From Arthrobacter gandavensis (lineage in GTDB: Bacteria > Actinomycetota > Actinomycetes > Actinomycetales > Micrococcaceae), in contig NZ_JADKYW010000005.1 of NCBI RefSeq assembly GCF_015355785.1, positions 153,864-217,863 of the forward strand: a stretch of 64,000 bases of DNA. The letters are read 5' to 3'. This document shows, piece after piece, positions 8,302-17,695 of the stretch (position 1 is the stretch's first letter; every line of letters starts with the position of its first letter). The position numbers were made by a program, and so were the translations under genes. The notes under the pieces are model-generated. The model did not search any database. It was given only the letters and a program-made list of their open reading frames with translations, and was not told the origin of the DNA.

Positions 8302-9213
8302 CTAAACCTTGATATAGCGTCTAAGCGTCAGCAGCGAGGAGACCCCCGCCAGTAATGTACCCAGAATCAGGAGCACCGGGCTCAAAAGTAGCACCTCACG
8401 TGCGGAAATGAAGGCAGTAGCCGGGTATTGGCGGGCCAGCATGCCGATGAAGAAGTGGGCGACGGCCCAGAGGGTACCGGAAGCCAGGACAGCACCGACC
8501 AGCGCCGCAATCACGCCCTCGAGGACAAACGGCAGCTGGATCACCGCCTTGGAAGCGCCAACCAGGCGCATAATGCCGGTTTCCCGGCGCCGGCTGAATG
8601 CGGACAGGCGGATGGTGGTGGCGATCAGCAGGATGGCGCACACCAGCATCAGCACGGCCACGATCAGCGCCACCAGCGACGCAATGTTCATGAAGGAGAA
8701 AACCTTCTCCAGGAGTTCACGCTGGTCACTGACTGACTCCACGCCCGGCATCGAGGAGAACGCCTCATTGATGACCTCGTACTTTTCCGGATCCACCAGG
8801 GAAACGCGGAACGTTTCCGGCAGCTGGTCCGCGGTAACGCTGTCAACGATCGGAGAATTGGCGAACTGTTCCCGGAAATGGCCCAGGGCTGTTTCCTGGT
8901 CTTCGAAATGCACGGTGTCGATGTACTGCTCGAACTCCGCAGAGTTCAGTTTCGCCTCGATAGCCCCGCGCTGCTCGTCAGTGACGGCGCCTGAGGCGCA
9001 GGACGGTGAAACGTCATTGTCCACGCAGAGGAAGACCGCTACCTGCACGCGGTCGTACCAGTAGCCCTTCATCTGGTTGATCTGCAGCTGCAGCAGACCG
9101 GCGGCGCCCACGAAGGTGAGGGATACGAAGGTTACCAGGATGACGGATACCACCATGGACAGGTTGCGCCGAATCCCCGAGCCGATTTCGCCCAGGACAA
9201 AAGCCATCCTCAT
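8302..9213 (-). CDS. ftsX: Cell-division ABC transporter permease FtsX
   Basis: 303 residues with the FtsX plan: a cytosolic N-terminus and a first transmembrane helix (about 22-45). A large extracellular loop (50-165) carries one Cys pair ([12 protein letters not shown]). Three C-terminal helices follow, with the conserved [16 protein letters not shown] segment between the first two. With FtsE it forms the complex that controls a periplasmic/extracellular peptidoglycan hydrolase at the septum. Its start overlaps the ftsE stop (ATGA), and the M23 hydrolase follows directly. Confidence 0.95.
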   Translation of the reverse strand: MRMAFVLGEIGSGIRRNLSMVVSVILVTFVSLTFVGAAGLLQLQINQMKGYWYDRVQVAVFLCVDNDVSPSCASGAVTDEQRGAIEAKLNSAEFEQYIDTVHFEDQETALGHFREQFANSPIVDSVTADQLPETFRVSLVDPEKYEVINEAFSSMPGVESVSDQRELLEKVFSFMNIASLVALIVAVLMLVCAILLIATTIRLSAFSRRRETGIMRLVGASKAVIQLPFVLEGVIAALVGAVLASGTLWAVAHFFIGMLARQYPATAFISAREVLLLSPVLLILGTLLAGVSSLLTLRRYIKV

Positions 9214-10085
9214 TCGGAGATCTCCGATCCGGCCGTGCTGTTCTGTTTCGCGCTGTTCCGGTTCGCGGCCTCGGAGGTGCCTGCCGACTCGGGGCGGCTG
9301 GGAGTGGAGGCCGGTGCGGCGGCCGATGCGGCGCCGTCGGACGCAGGCTCCTTCTCGCTGCCGGCATCCGTACCTGCCGCCGGCACTACCGGCTGCATCG
9401 CCGTCGCCAGGTAAATGCCCTCGCGTTCGTCACGGACAATCTTGCCGTTGCGAAGTTCGATGACGCGCTTGCGCATCGCGTTGACGATGTCGTGGTCGTG
9501 CGTTGCCATGACGACTGTCGTGCCGTTCTGGTTGATCCGGTCCAGGACCTTCATGATGCCCAGTGATGTAGTGGGATCGAGGTTGCCGGTGGGTTCATCA
9601 GCGAGCAGGATCCCGGGCCGGTTCACGATGGCACGGGCGATGGCAACGCGCTGCTGCTCGCCGCCGGAGAGTTCGTGCGGAAGCCGGTTGTCCTTGCCTT
9701 CCAGGCCAACCGTTTTCAGGACCTCCGGAACCGAGTCTCGAATGACGGCCCGCGAGCGGCCAATGACCTGCATGGCGAAGGCAACGTTGGCAAAGACGGT
9801 CTTGTTGGGCAGCAGGCGGAAGTCCTGAAACACGACGCCGATGCCGCGGCGCAGGCGCGGCACGCGCCAGCTGGGAATCTTGGCTACGTTGGAGCCGGCC
9901 ACATACACGGTTCCCCGCGTCGCATGCTCTTCCTTGAGCACCAGCCGGATAAGCGTCGATTTGCCCGACCCGGAGGCGCCCACCAAAAAGACGAACTCTC
10001 CGCGGTCCACGTCCAGGCTGACCGAACTCAGGGCAGGCCTGGAGTTCCGGTCGTAGACCTTGGTGACGTTGTCGAAAGTGATCAT
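9210..10085 (-). CDS. ftsE: Cell-division ABC transporter ATP-binding protein FtsE
   Basis: 291 residues. The ABC ATPase core (1-225) has Walker [10 protein letters not shown] (about 36-44), the signature [14 protein letters not shown], Walker [14 protein letters not shown] and the switch His in MATHDHD. The family is usually about 230 residues; here a further 60 residues rich in Ala, Ser, Glu and Pro form a disordered tail, common in Micrococcaceae. A TATAGT box at 10161-10166 (minus strand), about 75 bases upstream, may be its -10 element, although I find no good -35. In many actinobacteria prfB lies immediately upstream; here it is 9 kb away. Confidence 0.95.
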   Translation of the reverse strand: MITFDNVTKVYDRNSRPALSSVSLDVDRGEFVFLVGASGSGKSTLIRLVLKEEHATRGTVYVAGSNVAKIPSWRVPRLRRGIGVVFQDFRLLPNKTVFANVAFAMQVIGRSRAVIRDSVPEVLKTVGLEGKDNRLPHELSGGEQQRVAIARAIVNRPGILLADEPTGNLDPTTSLGIMKVLDRINQNGTTVVMATHDHDIVNAMRKRVIELRNGKIVRDEREGIYLATAMQPVVPAAGTDAGSEKEPASDGAASAAAPASTPSRPESAGTSEAANRNSAKQNSTAGSEISE

Positions 10086-10206
10086 TGCTGTTTCATGCCC
10101 TTACGTAACAGCCGGTACGGCAAGGGCCTTTGGCCTTGGGAGCAGGGAACCGGCCTTTCGACTATAGCCAGCGGATCCTGCTGCCGGGCAGACCGGGAGG
10201 TGGTGT

Positions 10207-10233
10207 GTCGCCGGGAGCCTGCGCCCCGGCGAC
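10207..10233 (-). terminator. Possible terminator of the transport/catabolic operon
   Basis: Inverted repeat GTCGCCGGG / CCCGGCGAC with a 9-base loop, about 50 bases past the last gene of the minus-strand operon. No T-run follows, so it is only a candidate. Confidence 0.35.
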
Positions 10234-10245
10234 GGCGGAAAAATC

Positions 10246-10295
10246 GGTCAGCCCGCCGGCCCCGGTCAGCCCGCCGGCCCGGTCAGCCCGCCGGC
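10246..10295. repeat. Three tandem copies of a 15-bp GC-rich unit
   Basis: GGTCAGCCCGCCGGC occurs at 10246-10260, 10264-10278 and 10281-10295, with a period of 17-18 bases. The third copy contains the stop codon of the alpha/beta hydrolase gene (minus strand TGA within GGCTGACC). The first two lie just downstream and look like duplications of the gene's 3' end. Confidence 0.8.
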
Positions 10296-11200
10296 GGCTC
10301 TCCTGCCGGCAGCCGCCGGGACACCACCTCGCCGGCGAGCACTGCCGCAACGGCAGAGGCACCGGGATCATCCATGACAACCGTGTAGTGGTTCGTGCCG
10401 GGTACGTCGCTGATCTGCAGCTGCGGCAGCTTTCCCTGCCAGGAACTGATGTAGTCCGGTGAATACAGCCCGGGTTCCTCGTCCATGAGCCCGCGCGGGG
10501 CTCGGAGCAGCCGTACCGGATGGTCCAGCTCCTTCAGCGCCTGGAGGAGGGCCGTGCCGCGGTGCAGCTCCGCGGTGTCCTCAGTGAGCGCCTGGACGGA
10601 AGTGGCAGCGCGGAACCCGCTGCCGTGCGGCTGCAGGTCATAAGCGAGATAGTCCCGCAGCAGGTCATTCCAACGCCCGGCGAACGCAGGGTGCGGGGCC
10701 CAAAACTGCTCGTAGTCCGCCAGGGACCCGAACACCTGCTCCAGCCGTTCGGCGGCGGGACCCAGCACGGCCTGGATGACCTGCTCGTCGCTTAGCCCGG
10801 CCGGCACGTCCAGCGGCAGGCCGCCGTCGACCAGTACCAGCGACTCCACCAGGTGCGGGTGGCGGTTTGCCAGCACCAGGGCCGCGAACGCCCCCATTGA
10901 ATGGCCGGCGACGACGGCGCGGGGCACCGCCAGTGCCGTCAGCACCGCGGCCAGGTCATCGGCATGCACCGGCATCCCGTACGGGCCCGGCAGGGTGTTG
11001 CTGCGTCCCCGGCCGCGCAGGTCCGGGGCGATCACGCGCATGCCAGGCAGCGAGTCAGCCACCATGGTCCAGGTGCGGTGCGAAGCAGTGACGCCGTGGA
11101 TGGCCAGGATTGCCGGTGCTTCCGGGTCGTTCGGCCCCCAGATGCCCGTGTGCAGGGTGCCGCCGCGAACGGGAACCGCGGCGGTGGTGTAAGTGCTCAT
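10283..11200 (-). CDS. Alpha/beta hydrolase, last gene of the ABC/acyl-CoA operon
   Basis: 305 residues. Classical alpha/beta hydrolase fold: ILAIHGVTASHRTW oxyanion region, DLRGRGRS, the nucleophile elbow GHSMG, and a C-terminal catalytic His in PGTNHYTVVMDDP. Similar proteins act as esterases, enol-lactonases or C-C hydrolases; the substrate cannot be told here. The ATG at 11200 is preferred because it overlaps the SDR stop (ATGA) with GGAG 9 bases upstream. It is the distal gene of a nine-gene operon, so it probably works in the same acid-uptake and breakdown pathway. Confidence 0.8.
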   Translation of the reverse strand: MSTYTTAAVPVRGGTLHTGIWGPNDPEAPAILAIHGVTASHRTWTMVADSLPGMRVIAPDLRGRGRSNTLPGPYGMPVHADDLAAVLTALAVPRAVVAGHSMGAFAALVLANRHPHLVESLVLVDGGLPLDVPAGLSDEQVIQAVLGPAAERLEQVFGSLADYEQFWAPHPAFAGRWNDLLRDYLAYDLQPHGSGFRAATSVQALTEDTAELHRGTALLQALKELDHPVRLLRAPRGLMDEEPGLYSPDYISSWQGKLPQLQISDVPGTNHYTVVMDDPGASAVAAVLAGEVVSRRLPAGEPPAG

Positions 11201-11964
11201 CGCGCGCTCCACCCGCCGTCCATGGTGTAGGACGCGCCGGTGACCATTCCCGCGCCCGGTCCGGCGAGCCAGGCTGCCAGGGACGCGACTTCCTCCGGCT
11301 CCACCAGCCGCTTCACGGCAGACTCCGTGAGCATTATCGACGCGACCACTTCCGCTTCGGGAATCGCGTTGATCCGGGCCTGGTCGGCGATCTGCGCCTC
11401 GACCAGGGCGGTGCGCACATAGGCGGGGTTGATGCAGTTGGACGTGACGCCGTGTTCGCCGCCCTCCAATGCAGTGACCTTGCTGAGTCCTTCAAGTGCA
11501 TGCTTGGCGCTGACGTAGGCGCTCTTGAAAGCGGAGGCCCGCAGCCCGTGAACGGAAGAGATGTTGATGATTCGGCCGAATCCGCGCTCATACATCGCCG
11601 GCAGCGCCGCCCGGATCAGCAGGAAGGGCGATTCGACCATCAGGCGGTGGATCAGACGGAACGTTTCGGGATCGAAGTCCTGGATGGGGTTGATTCGCTG
11701 GATGCCGGCGTTGTTGACCAGGATGTCGGTGTCCAGAGCCAGGTCTTCGAGCGCCCTGGTGTCGCTGAGATCCACCTCCCATGCCGTTCCACCGGTGGCA
11801 TCAGCCACGCGCTCTGCCGCTTCCCTGTTGACGTCCGCAACGGTGACCTTTGCGCCCAGGGCCGCGAAGGTTCGCGCGCAGGCCTCCCCGATTCCGGAGC
11901 CTCCCCCGGTGACCAGCGCCGTCCTGCCCTCCAGGCCCGCCGAAAGAACTGCTTCAGTGCTCAT
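11197..11964 (-). CDS. 3-hydroxybutyrate dehydrogenase-like SDR oxidoreductase
   Basis: 255 residues, a classical short-chain dehydrogenase. It has TGGGSGIG for the dinucleotide, NNAGI, catalytic Ser in ISSVHG and YVSAK (YxxxK). The segment CINPAYVRTALVEAQIADQA is characteristic of D-3-hydroxybutyrate dehydrogenases, which interconvert 3-hydroxybutyrate and acetoacetate with NAD. The closest function is therefore this or a similar hydroxy-acid oxidation. It overlaps the tetR stop upstream (ATGA) and the hydrolase start downstream. Confidence 0.8.
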   Translation of the reverse strand: MSTEAVLSAGLEGRTALVTGGGSGIGEACARTFAALGAKVTVADVNREAAERVADATGGTAWEVDLSDTRALEDLALDTDILVNNAGIQRINPIQDFDPETFRLIHRLMVESPFLLIRAALPAMYERGFGRIINISSVHGLRASAFKSAYVSAKHALEGLSKVTALEGGEHGVTSNCINPAYVRTALVEAQIADQARINAIPEAEVVASIMLTESAVKRLVEPEEVASLAAWLAGPGAGMVTGASYTMDGGWSAR

Positions 11965-12596
11965 GCTCCGCCTCCGTCTGACGGCGCCTCAGGCGCCATG
12001 CCTCGTTCGATAAACCGCATCATTTCCTCGAATTCCGCTTCCGGGATTTCGGGGGCCGGGCCGCCTCCGGTCCGGTCGGCGTGCCAGAGCACCCAGCGCA
12101 TGCCGAGCATCTCGCCGATACCCATGAGTGCCCACGCCACCGTGTCCACGTCCATCGGGCGGATCTCCCCGGCGTCGCGCGCTGCCTTGAGGCCCTCCAC
12201 GTAGCCGTGAACGATCCGCGTGTAGTGCATGCGCAGGGCGCCGGGGGAAACGAACTCCGCCTGCCTGATGATCCGGTAGAGCGCCGGATGTTCGGCCGTG
12301 AACCGGAAGAAGGCCCGGAATCCGGCGCGTTCGGCCTCGATCCGGTTTCCCCCGGCTTTCGCCGCCTCTGTCATTGCCTGGCGGACACGGCGGTTCAGGT
12401 CCTCCACCACTTCGTCGAAGATGGCCTGCTTGCCCTCGAAGTAGAGGTAGAAGGTGCCCAGCCCGATCCCTGCCTGTTCGGTGATCTTGACGATCGAAGC
12501 GTCGTGGTACCCCACCGATGCGAAGACCTGTTCGGCGGCTTCGAGCAGCCGGGCCCGGGTCCTGGTACCTCGTGCTGTCCTGGGTGTGGTGCTCAT
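11961..12596 (-). CDS. TetR-family transcriptional regulator of the operon
   Basis: 211 residues. The N-terminal TetR helix-turn-helix is RLLEAAEQVFASVGYHDASIVKITEQAGIGLGTFYLYFEGKQAIF, and a helical ligand-binding domain follows. The frame stays open far upstream, but the ATG at 12596 overlaps the ligase stop (ATGA) and begins the conserved domain, so it is the start. The gene is inside the operon it probably controls. A 24-bp inverted repeat at the operon promoter (18983-19006) is the obvious operator candidate. The ligand may be the transported acid or its CoA ester (inference). Confidence 0.88.
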   Translation of the reverse strand: MSTTPRTARGTRTRARLLEAAEQVFASVGYHDASIVKITEQAGIGLGTFYLYFEGKQAIFDEVVEDLNRRVRQAMTEAAKAGGNRIEAERAGFRAFFRFTAEHPALYRIIRQAEFVSPGALRMHYTRIVHGYVEGLKAARDAGEIRPMDVDTVAWALMGIGEMLGMRWVLWHADRTGGGPAPEIPEAEFEEMMRFIERGMAPEAPSDGGGA

Positions 12597-14152
12597 GCGG
12601 TGTCCTGCCGGTCGGGGGTTGCGGGTTGGAGCTTGCCGGCGCTGGGCAGCCGGGAGCGGGCTACCTTGTGCAGCGAGGTACGCGGCAGGGTATCCACGAA
12701 TTCGACGCGCGAGGGCACCTTGTACCGGGCGAGCCGGACCCCGCAATGCTCCAGGATGTCCCGGGCGTCCGGGGCCGTGCCGGGACGGCGCACCACGTAG
12801 GCAACGCCGGTTTCGCCCCAGCGCGGGTCCGGTTCGCCGGCGACGGCCGCCTCGGCCACCGCCGGATGCTCCAGCAGGGCTGCTTCCACTTCTGCCGGGG
12901 AGACGTTTTCCCCGCCGGAAATGTAGATGTCCTTGAGTCGATCGATCACCCGCAGGTACCCGCCGGCGTCGCGCTCCACCAGGTCCCCGGTGCGCAGCCA
13001 GCCTTCTGCCAGGGCGACGGCCGTGGCCTGCGGATTGCGGAAGTAGCCGGAGAAGACTCCGGGCCCGGAGACCAGCAGCTCCCCCGTGCACGGACCGTCC
13101 AGGTGTTCCCCGGTTGCCGGATCCGCGACGGCGACGTCCACGTGCGGATACGGCTTGCCTGCCATGCCGACGCGGGCCCCGGCTTCCTCCTCCGGAAGGC
13201 ACAGCACGTTCGGACCGGCTTCGCTGAGGCCGTAGCCCTGTGCCAGGGCGACACCGCGCGAATGCCAGGTCCGCAGCAGCGGCGCCGGCATGGGCGCTCC
13301 GCCAACGACGGCGCGGCCCAGGCTGGAGAGGTCCGTGCGTTCGAAGCGCGGATGGGAGGCGAGCATCAGGTAATGCGCGGGAACGCCCATCATGGTGGTG
13401 ACCTTCCGGTCCTCGATCAGCGCCAGTACCCGGCCGGCGTCGAAAGTGCGTTCAAGCACCACGGTGGCACCGGTCCACCAGGCCAGCAGCGGCTGGATGT
13501 TCCAGCCTCCGGCGTGGAACTGCGGGAGGACCGCCAGCACCACGTCCCTGCTGCCGATCTCTGCAGTACGGGAAAGCGAGAGGTTGGTCCAGAAGCAGTT
13601 CGCATGGCTGAGCACCACGGCTTTGGGTTCCGCTTCGGTGCCGGAGGTGAACACCATGAGCAGCGGGTCATCGTCCAGGACGGTGTCTCCGCTGCGGCCG
13701 GGTTCCTCCAGCAGCCGCAGCGGAGCGGGCGGCCCGGACTCAACGCCGGTGCGGCCCAGGGCGGCCGACGGCGGCGGTACGGGCAGCCGGGCCGCTGCCT
13801 CCATCGCTACGGCGGAGAACTCCTCCTCCACCAGCAGAAGTGCCGGGTCTGCGAGGGCGATCTGGCCGGCGAGTTCACGTGCCGGGAGCCGCCAGGACAG
13901 CGGAACCAGGACCAGCCCGGCCTTGGCGCAGGCGAAGAAGGCAACCACGTGGTCAGCGCTGTTGCCGGTGACCGTGGCGATGCGGTCCCCCCGCCGGTAG
14001 CCGGCGTCCCTGAGCGCCCCGGCCAGGGCTGTCGATCTGGCCTCCAGGTCCCGGTAACTCAGGCATACACCGCGGTCGTCTATCGCCGTGCGGTCCGGGG
14101 TGGCCAGTGCGCGGTCAGCCGTCCAGCGGCCCAGGGTGTGCAGGGAACTCAT
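12593..14152 (-). CDS. AMP-dependent acyl-CoA synthetase/ligase
   Basis: 519 residues, adenylate-forming (ANL) family. The P-loop is TSGTEAEPKAVVLSH, a slight variant of the usual TSGTTGxPKGV. Later motifs are GYGLSEAGPNV, GWLRTGDL, DRLKDIYISGGENVSP and a C-terminal PRTSLHKVARSRL with the catalytic Lys. Such enzymes activate carboxylic acids with ATP and CoA; chain length or aromatic preference is not readable here. The ATG at 14152 overlaps the permease stop (ATGA). Placement after a complete ABC importer suggests that the imported acid is activated as it enters. Confidence 0.88.
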   Translation of the reverse strand: MSSLHTLGRWTADRALATPDRTAIDDRGVCLSYRDLEARSTALAGALRDAGYRRGDRIATVTGNSADHVVAFFACAKAGLVLVPLSWRLPARELAGQIALADPALLLVEEEFSAVAMEAAARLPVPPPSAALGRTGVESGPPAPLRLLEEPGRSGDTVLDDDPLLMVFTSGTEAEPKAVVLSHANCFWTNLSLSRTAEIGSRDVVLAVLPQFHAGGWNIQPLLAWWTGATVVLERTFDAGRVLALIEDRKVTTMMGVPAHYLMLASHPRFERTDLSSLGRAVVGGAPMPAPLLRTWHSRGVALAQGYGLSEAGPNVLCLPEEEAGARVGMAGKPYPHVDVAVADPATGEHLDGPCTGELLVSGPGVFSGYFRNPQATAVALAEGWLRTGDLVERDAGGYLRVIDRLKDIYISGGENVSPAEVEAALLEHPAVAEAAVAGEPDPRWGETGVAYVVRRPGTAPDARDILEHCGVRLARYKVPSRVEFVDTLPRTSLHKVARSRLPSAGKLQPATPDRQDTA

Positions 14153-15282
14153 CCGGCTTCCTCCAGGATCTGCTGTGGCCGGCGCGTGGCTTCGCGGCTG
14201 CGCAGCCGTGCTGCGGCCCCGGCCAGTCCGCCCGGCAGGAACAGCACTACCAGGATGAACAGCGTACCGAGAATGAACATGGGCTCGGAGAGCGGGATCT
14301 GCAGGATCCGCGGCAGCCCGTCGATGGCGTCGGAGTTGGCGAGCGCTGTGAGTCGCTGGTCCAGCAGGGTGTAGACCACCCCTCCCAGCACGGCTCCCCA
14401 GCGTGAGCCGACACCGCCCAGAACCACCATGACCAGCAGGGTGATCGTGAAGTCGGAGGACACCGCCCGCGGCACCGCACCGGACTGCAGCAGCAGGTAG
14501 GTCATGCCGACCACTCCGGCCAGGGTGCCTGCGACGACGAAGATCAGCAGCTTGGCCAGGTAGGGCTGCAGGCCCAGCACCCGGACCCGCATTTCGTTCT
14601 CCCGCACGGCCGCTGCGACGTGACCGGCACGGCTGCGCTGGATCCAGGCCGTCACCAGGAACACCGCTACGAGGGCGGCGAGCGCCAGCCAGTATAGGTT
14701 GCGGGTATTCGTTACCCCTACCAGGAAGGCCGGCACGTGCTCCGTGGCGAGGCTCAGTCCTTCTTCTCCGCCGGTGGCGCCTTCCGGGTTCCGCCGCACC
14801 ATGACGGATCCAGCCTGGGCGAACGCCAAGGTCACCATGGCAAACGGTATGCCGGTGACCCGGAGCGCGACGGCGCCGGTCAGGTTGGCCAGCACGATCA
14901 CCACCACGAGGGTCAGCGCCATGGCCGGCAGCAGCGGCAGGCCGGTGCGGTCCAGGATGATCGCCAGGCCGTAGACGCCGGCACCGAAGTACAGTGCGTG
15001 CCCGAAGGACAGCATGCCGGCTACACCGAGCAGCAGGTGGTAGGTCAGCGCTGCGGCCGCCATCAGCATGCACAGCGCCATGAGCTGCAGGGACCCCGGT
15101 GTGTAGGTGGGCCCGGGCAGCAGTCCCGGCAGCGAGAGGTTGAACAGCGGCAGCACGGCAAGCGCCAGCACTCCGGCGGCGCCGGCTGCCCAGGCGGCCG
15201 GCCGCCGTCGTCGTCGTGCCTTGCCTGCCTGCTGCGCCGGAGGCGGGGTCTTGGTGTCCTCCCGGACCTGGGACGCGCTCAT
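14149..15282 (-). CDS. Branched-chain amino acid-type ABC transporter permease (LivM-like)
   Basis: 377 residues with about nine to ten transmembrane segments after a basic N-terminal tail of 30 residues (KARRRRRP). LivM-family features include LLLGVAGMLSFGHALYFGAGVYG and, near residue 265, the cytoplasmic coupling region followed by GGVGSRWGAVLGG. It forms the membrane channel with the LivH-like partner whose stop it overlaps by ATGA. The last codons overlap the acyl-CoA ligase start. Confidence 0.9.
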   Translation of the reverse strand: MSASQVREDTKTPPPAQQAGKARRRRRPAAWAAGAAGVLALAVLPLFNLSLPGLLPGPTYTPGSLQLMALCMLMAAAALTYHLLLGVAGMLSFGHALYFGAGVYGLAIILDRTGLPLLPAMALTLVVVIVLANLTGAVALRVTGIPFAMVTLAFAQAGSVMVRRNPEGATGGEEGLSLATEHVPAFLVGVTNTRNLYWLALAALVAVFLVTAWIQRSRAGHVAAAVRENEMRVRVLGLQPYLAKLLIFVVAGTLAGVVGMTYLLLQSGAVPRAVSSDFTITLLVMVVLGGVGSRWGAVLGGVVYTLLDQRLTALANSDAIDGLPRILQIPLSEPMFILGTLFILVVLFLPGGLAGAAARLRSREATRRPQQILEEAG

Positions 15283-16157
15283 GCCGTTACCGCCTTTCCC
15301 ATCAGTCCCGCGGGCCGGGCCAGCAGGACCGCGGCGAGGAGCAGGACCACCACGAAGTCGCCCACGCCCCAGTAGAAGTTTGCGAACTGCTGCAGGATCC
15401 CTACAGCTACGGAGGCCAGTGCTGCGCCGGTGAGCGACCCGAGGCCGCCGATTACCGTGACGATGAACGCGAAGATCAGCAGCGAACCGCCCAGCAGGGG
15501 TGACACATAGCCGAAGTAGTGGCTGGCCAGCACGCCGCCCATGCCCGCTGCCGCCCCGCCGATCGTGAAGACCAGGGTGAAGGCTTTGCGGACATCGATG
15601 CCGAGGGCCGTGACCATGGACCGGTTTTCGACGCCTGCCCGGATGATCATGCCGTACCGGCTCTTCTTCAGGAACAGCAGCAGCCCGCCGAGGACCAGCG
15701 CGGCGGCCAGGATTGCCACGAACCGGTCGTTGGGGATCCGGGCGCCGAAGATGTCCGTGGTTTCCTTCAGCCAGGACGGGCCGGTGATGAAGGACGGGTC
15801 CGTTCCCCAGATTCCCTCGAACAGGGCCACCGAGGCCAGGGACAGGCCCACGGTCACGAGCACCTGCTCGATGTGGCGCTGGTACAGCGGCCTAATGAGG
15901 ATCCGCTCAGTCAGCGCAGCGAACACGGCACCGGTGGCGGCGCCGACGGCAAGCGATATCAGGAAGACGCCCCAGCCGCCCGCGCCAAGTGCCTGCGCCG
16001 CCTGCCAGCCGATGAACGCGCCAAGGGTCAGGAAGGAGCCGTGGGCGAAGTTCAGCACGCCCATCAGTCCGTAGATCAGGGACAGGCCCGAGGCGACCAG
16101 GAAATAGAGTGCCCCCAGGCCAAGGCCGGTGACGGTGAGCAGGATGATGGTGCTCAT
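15279..16157 (-). CDS. Branched-chain amino acid-type ABC transporter permease (LivH-like)
   Basis: 292 residues, eight likely transmembrane segments. LivH signature stretches are LSLIYGLMGVLNFAHGSFLTLGAF near the N-terminus and FIVTVIGGLGSLTGAALAS near the C-terminus. It pairs with the LivM-like permease. Three bases separate its start from the stop of the LivF-like ATPase gene. The family imports branched-chain amino acids but also aromatic acids, amides and short organic acids. Confidence 0.9.
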   Translation of the reverse strand: MSTIILLTVTGLGLGALYFLVASGLSLIYGLMGVLNFAHGSFLTLGAFIGWQAAQALGAGGWGVFLISLAVGAATGAVFAALTERILIRPLYQRHIEQVLVTVGLSLASVALFEGIWGTDPSFITGPSWLKETTDIFGARIPNDRFVAILAAALVLGGLLLFLKKSRYGMIIRAGVENRSMVTALGIDVRKAFTLVFTIGGAAAGMGGVLASHYFGYVSPLLGGSLLIFAFIVTVIGGLGSLTGAALASVAVGILQQFANFYWGVGDFVVVLLLAAVLLARPAGLMGKAVTA

Positions 16158-16160
16158 GCC

Positions 16161-16925
16161 TCAGGCTCCCTTCGGTGCGGCGGTGCCGGCGGGGTTCGGG
16201 TTCTCAGCTGAGGCGCCCGTGTGCACGCCGAGCAACCGGTGGTTGAGATCCGTGTCATCGAGGAAATCCCCGGCGTTCATGCCTGTCAGCGCCACTTTTC
16301 CACCGGAGAGAACGGTGACGGTGGCAGCGAGCTGCCGCACGACCGTCAGGTTTTGTTCGACCAGCAGGATCGGAACCGTCCGGGCGGCTTCAGCGAGAGC
16401 CTCGGCGACTTCCTGCACGATCTTCGGTGCCAGGCCCTTGGTCGGCTCATCCACCAAAAGCACCTTATTGGTGTTCAGCAGGGCACGGGCCAGCGAGACC
16501 ATTTGCTGCTGGCCGCCACTGAGCGTTCCGGCCATCTGGGCGGAGCGCTTCACCAGGTCCGGGAACAGGTCCTCCACCAGCTGCCGCCTGGGGTGTTCGT
16601 CCCGCTCGGCCAGGCGGAGGTTTTCGGCGACGGTGAGCCGGGAGAAAACCTCACGGTCTTCGGGTACGTAGCCCACCCCGCGGGCGATGATCCGGTGCGT
16701 CTCGGCGCCGTCGATGCGCTCGCCGTCGAGCTCCACATGTCCGGTGCGGGGAATGAGTCCGATGATGGCCTTGATGGTGCTGGTTTTGCCCACACCGTTG
16801 CGGCCGAGCAGCCCGGTGACCCCGGAGGCCGGAACCTCGAAGCTGACGTCCTCGACGACCTGCTGCCCGCCAATTGAAGCGGAAAGATGGTGCACCCGCA
16901 GGATGGGCGCGGTATTGGTGTTCAT
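16161..16925 (-). CDS. ABC transporter ATP-binding protein (LivF-like)
   Basis: 254 residues. The ATPase has Walker A GRNGVGKTS, a signature LSGGQQQMVSLARAL, Walker B LLVDEPTKGLAP and the H-loop position replaced as usual in LivF by VEQN. The GYVPEDREVF segment is typical of LivF. A C-terminal extension of about 20 residues is rich in Ala, Pro and Asn. The start shares one base with the LivG-like stop. It energises the importer together with the LivG-like subunit. Confidence 0.9.
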   Translation of the reverse strand: MNTNTAPILRVHHLSASIGGQQVVEDVSFEVPASGVTGLLGRNGVGKTSTIKAIIGLIPRTGHVELDGERIDGAETHRIIARGVGYVPEDREVFSRLTVAENLRLAERDEHPRRQLVEDLFPDLVKRSAQMAGTLSGGQQQMVSLARALLNTNKVLLVDEPTKGLAPKIVQEVAEALAEAARTVPILLVEQNLTVVRQLAATVTVLSGGKVALTGMNAGDFLDDTDLNHRLLGVHTGASAENPNPAGTAAPKGA

Positions 16926-17692
16926 CAGACGGGTTCTCCCAGGTAGGCGCTCTGGACCAGCGGGTTGGCCATGACTGCTTCGGGGGAATCGACGGCCAGC
17001 AGGGAACCGTGGTGCATCACTGCAACGCGGTCCACCAGCCCCAGGACCACTTCCATGTGGTGTTCCACCATCAGCACGGTGCGCCCGGAGTCCCGGTGCA
17101 TGCGGCGGATAACCTCGGAGAGTCCGGCAACGTCACCGGATCCGACGCCGGCCATTGGCTCATCAAGCAGGATCACCGCAGGATCCGCGGCCAGCAGCAT
17201 TGCGATTTCGACCTTGCGCTTGTCCCCGTGGGACAGTCCGCCGGCACCCGCCCCGGCCTTGGCCTCAAGTACCACTTCCGCGATGCAGCCGGCCGCGATC
17301 CGGGTGGCTTCGTCGCTGCTGCGCGGGAAGCGCAGCAGCGAGAGGCTGCCGCCCAGTTTGGCCTGGGCGGCCAGCCGCACGTTTTCGAGGACGCTCAGCT
17401 GCGGGAAGAGGCTGGACGTCTGGAACGTCCGTCCCAGTCCAGCCGCCGCCCGCCGGTGCACGGCCAGCCGCCCGACGTCGTTCTCCGAAACCGCCACGGT
17501 GCCCTCGGTGGGGCGGAGGAGTCCGGATATGACGTTGAACAGGGTTGTCTTGCCGGCTCCGTTCGGTCCGATCACGCCGAGCATTTCGCCGCGCCGGACG
17601 CTCAGGTTCACGTCGTCAAGGATCCGGGCCCCGCCAATGCTGAGCCCGACGCCGGCGAGTTCCAGCGCGATGGGTGCGTCCATGGGGTCCAC
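16925..17692 (-). CDS. ABC transporter ATP-binding protein (LivG-like)
   Basis: 255 residues. Walker A GPNGAGKTT, GLGRTFQTSSLFPQLSVLENV, signature LSHGDKRKVEIAMLL (SHGD in place of SGG, normal in LivG), Walker B ILLDEPMAGVG and H-loop MVEHHMEVV are all present. It starts MDPMDAPI, so the second Met could also serve as start. It lies 3 bases after the binding-protein gene. Confidence 0.9.
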   Translation of the reverse strand: MDPMDAPIALELAGVGLSIGGARILDDVNLSVRRGEMLGVIGPNGAGKTTLFNVISGLLRPTEGTVAVSENDVGRLAVHRRAAAGLGRTFQTSSLFPQLSVLENVRLAAQAKLGGSLSLLRFPRSSDEATRIAAGCIAEVVLEAKAGAGAGGLSHGDKRKVEIAMLLAADPAVILLDEPMAGVGSGDVAGLSEVIRRMHRDSGRTVLMVEHHMEVVLGLVDRVAVMHHGSLLAVDSPEAVMANPLVQSAYLGEPV

Positions 17693-17695
17693 GGC

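Noticed and set aside
12518-14374. 618-codon plus-strand frame
   Set aside because: It is antisense to the acyl-CoA synthetase gene, which has clear ANL motifs. The frame is a product of high GC and the translation (Gly/Arg/Gln-rich) matches no protein.
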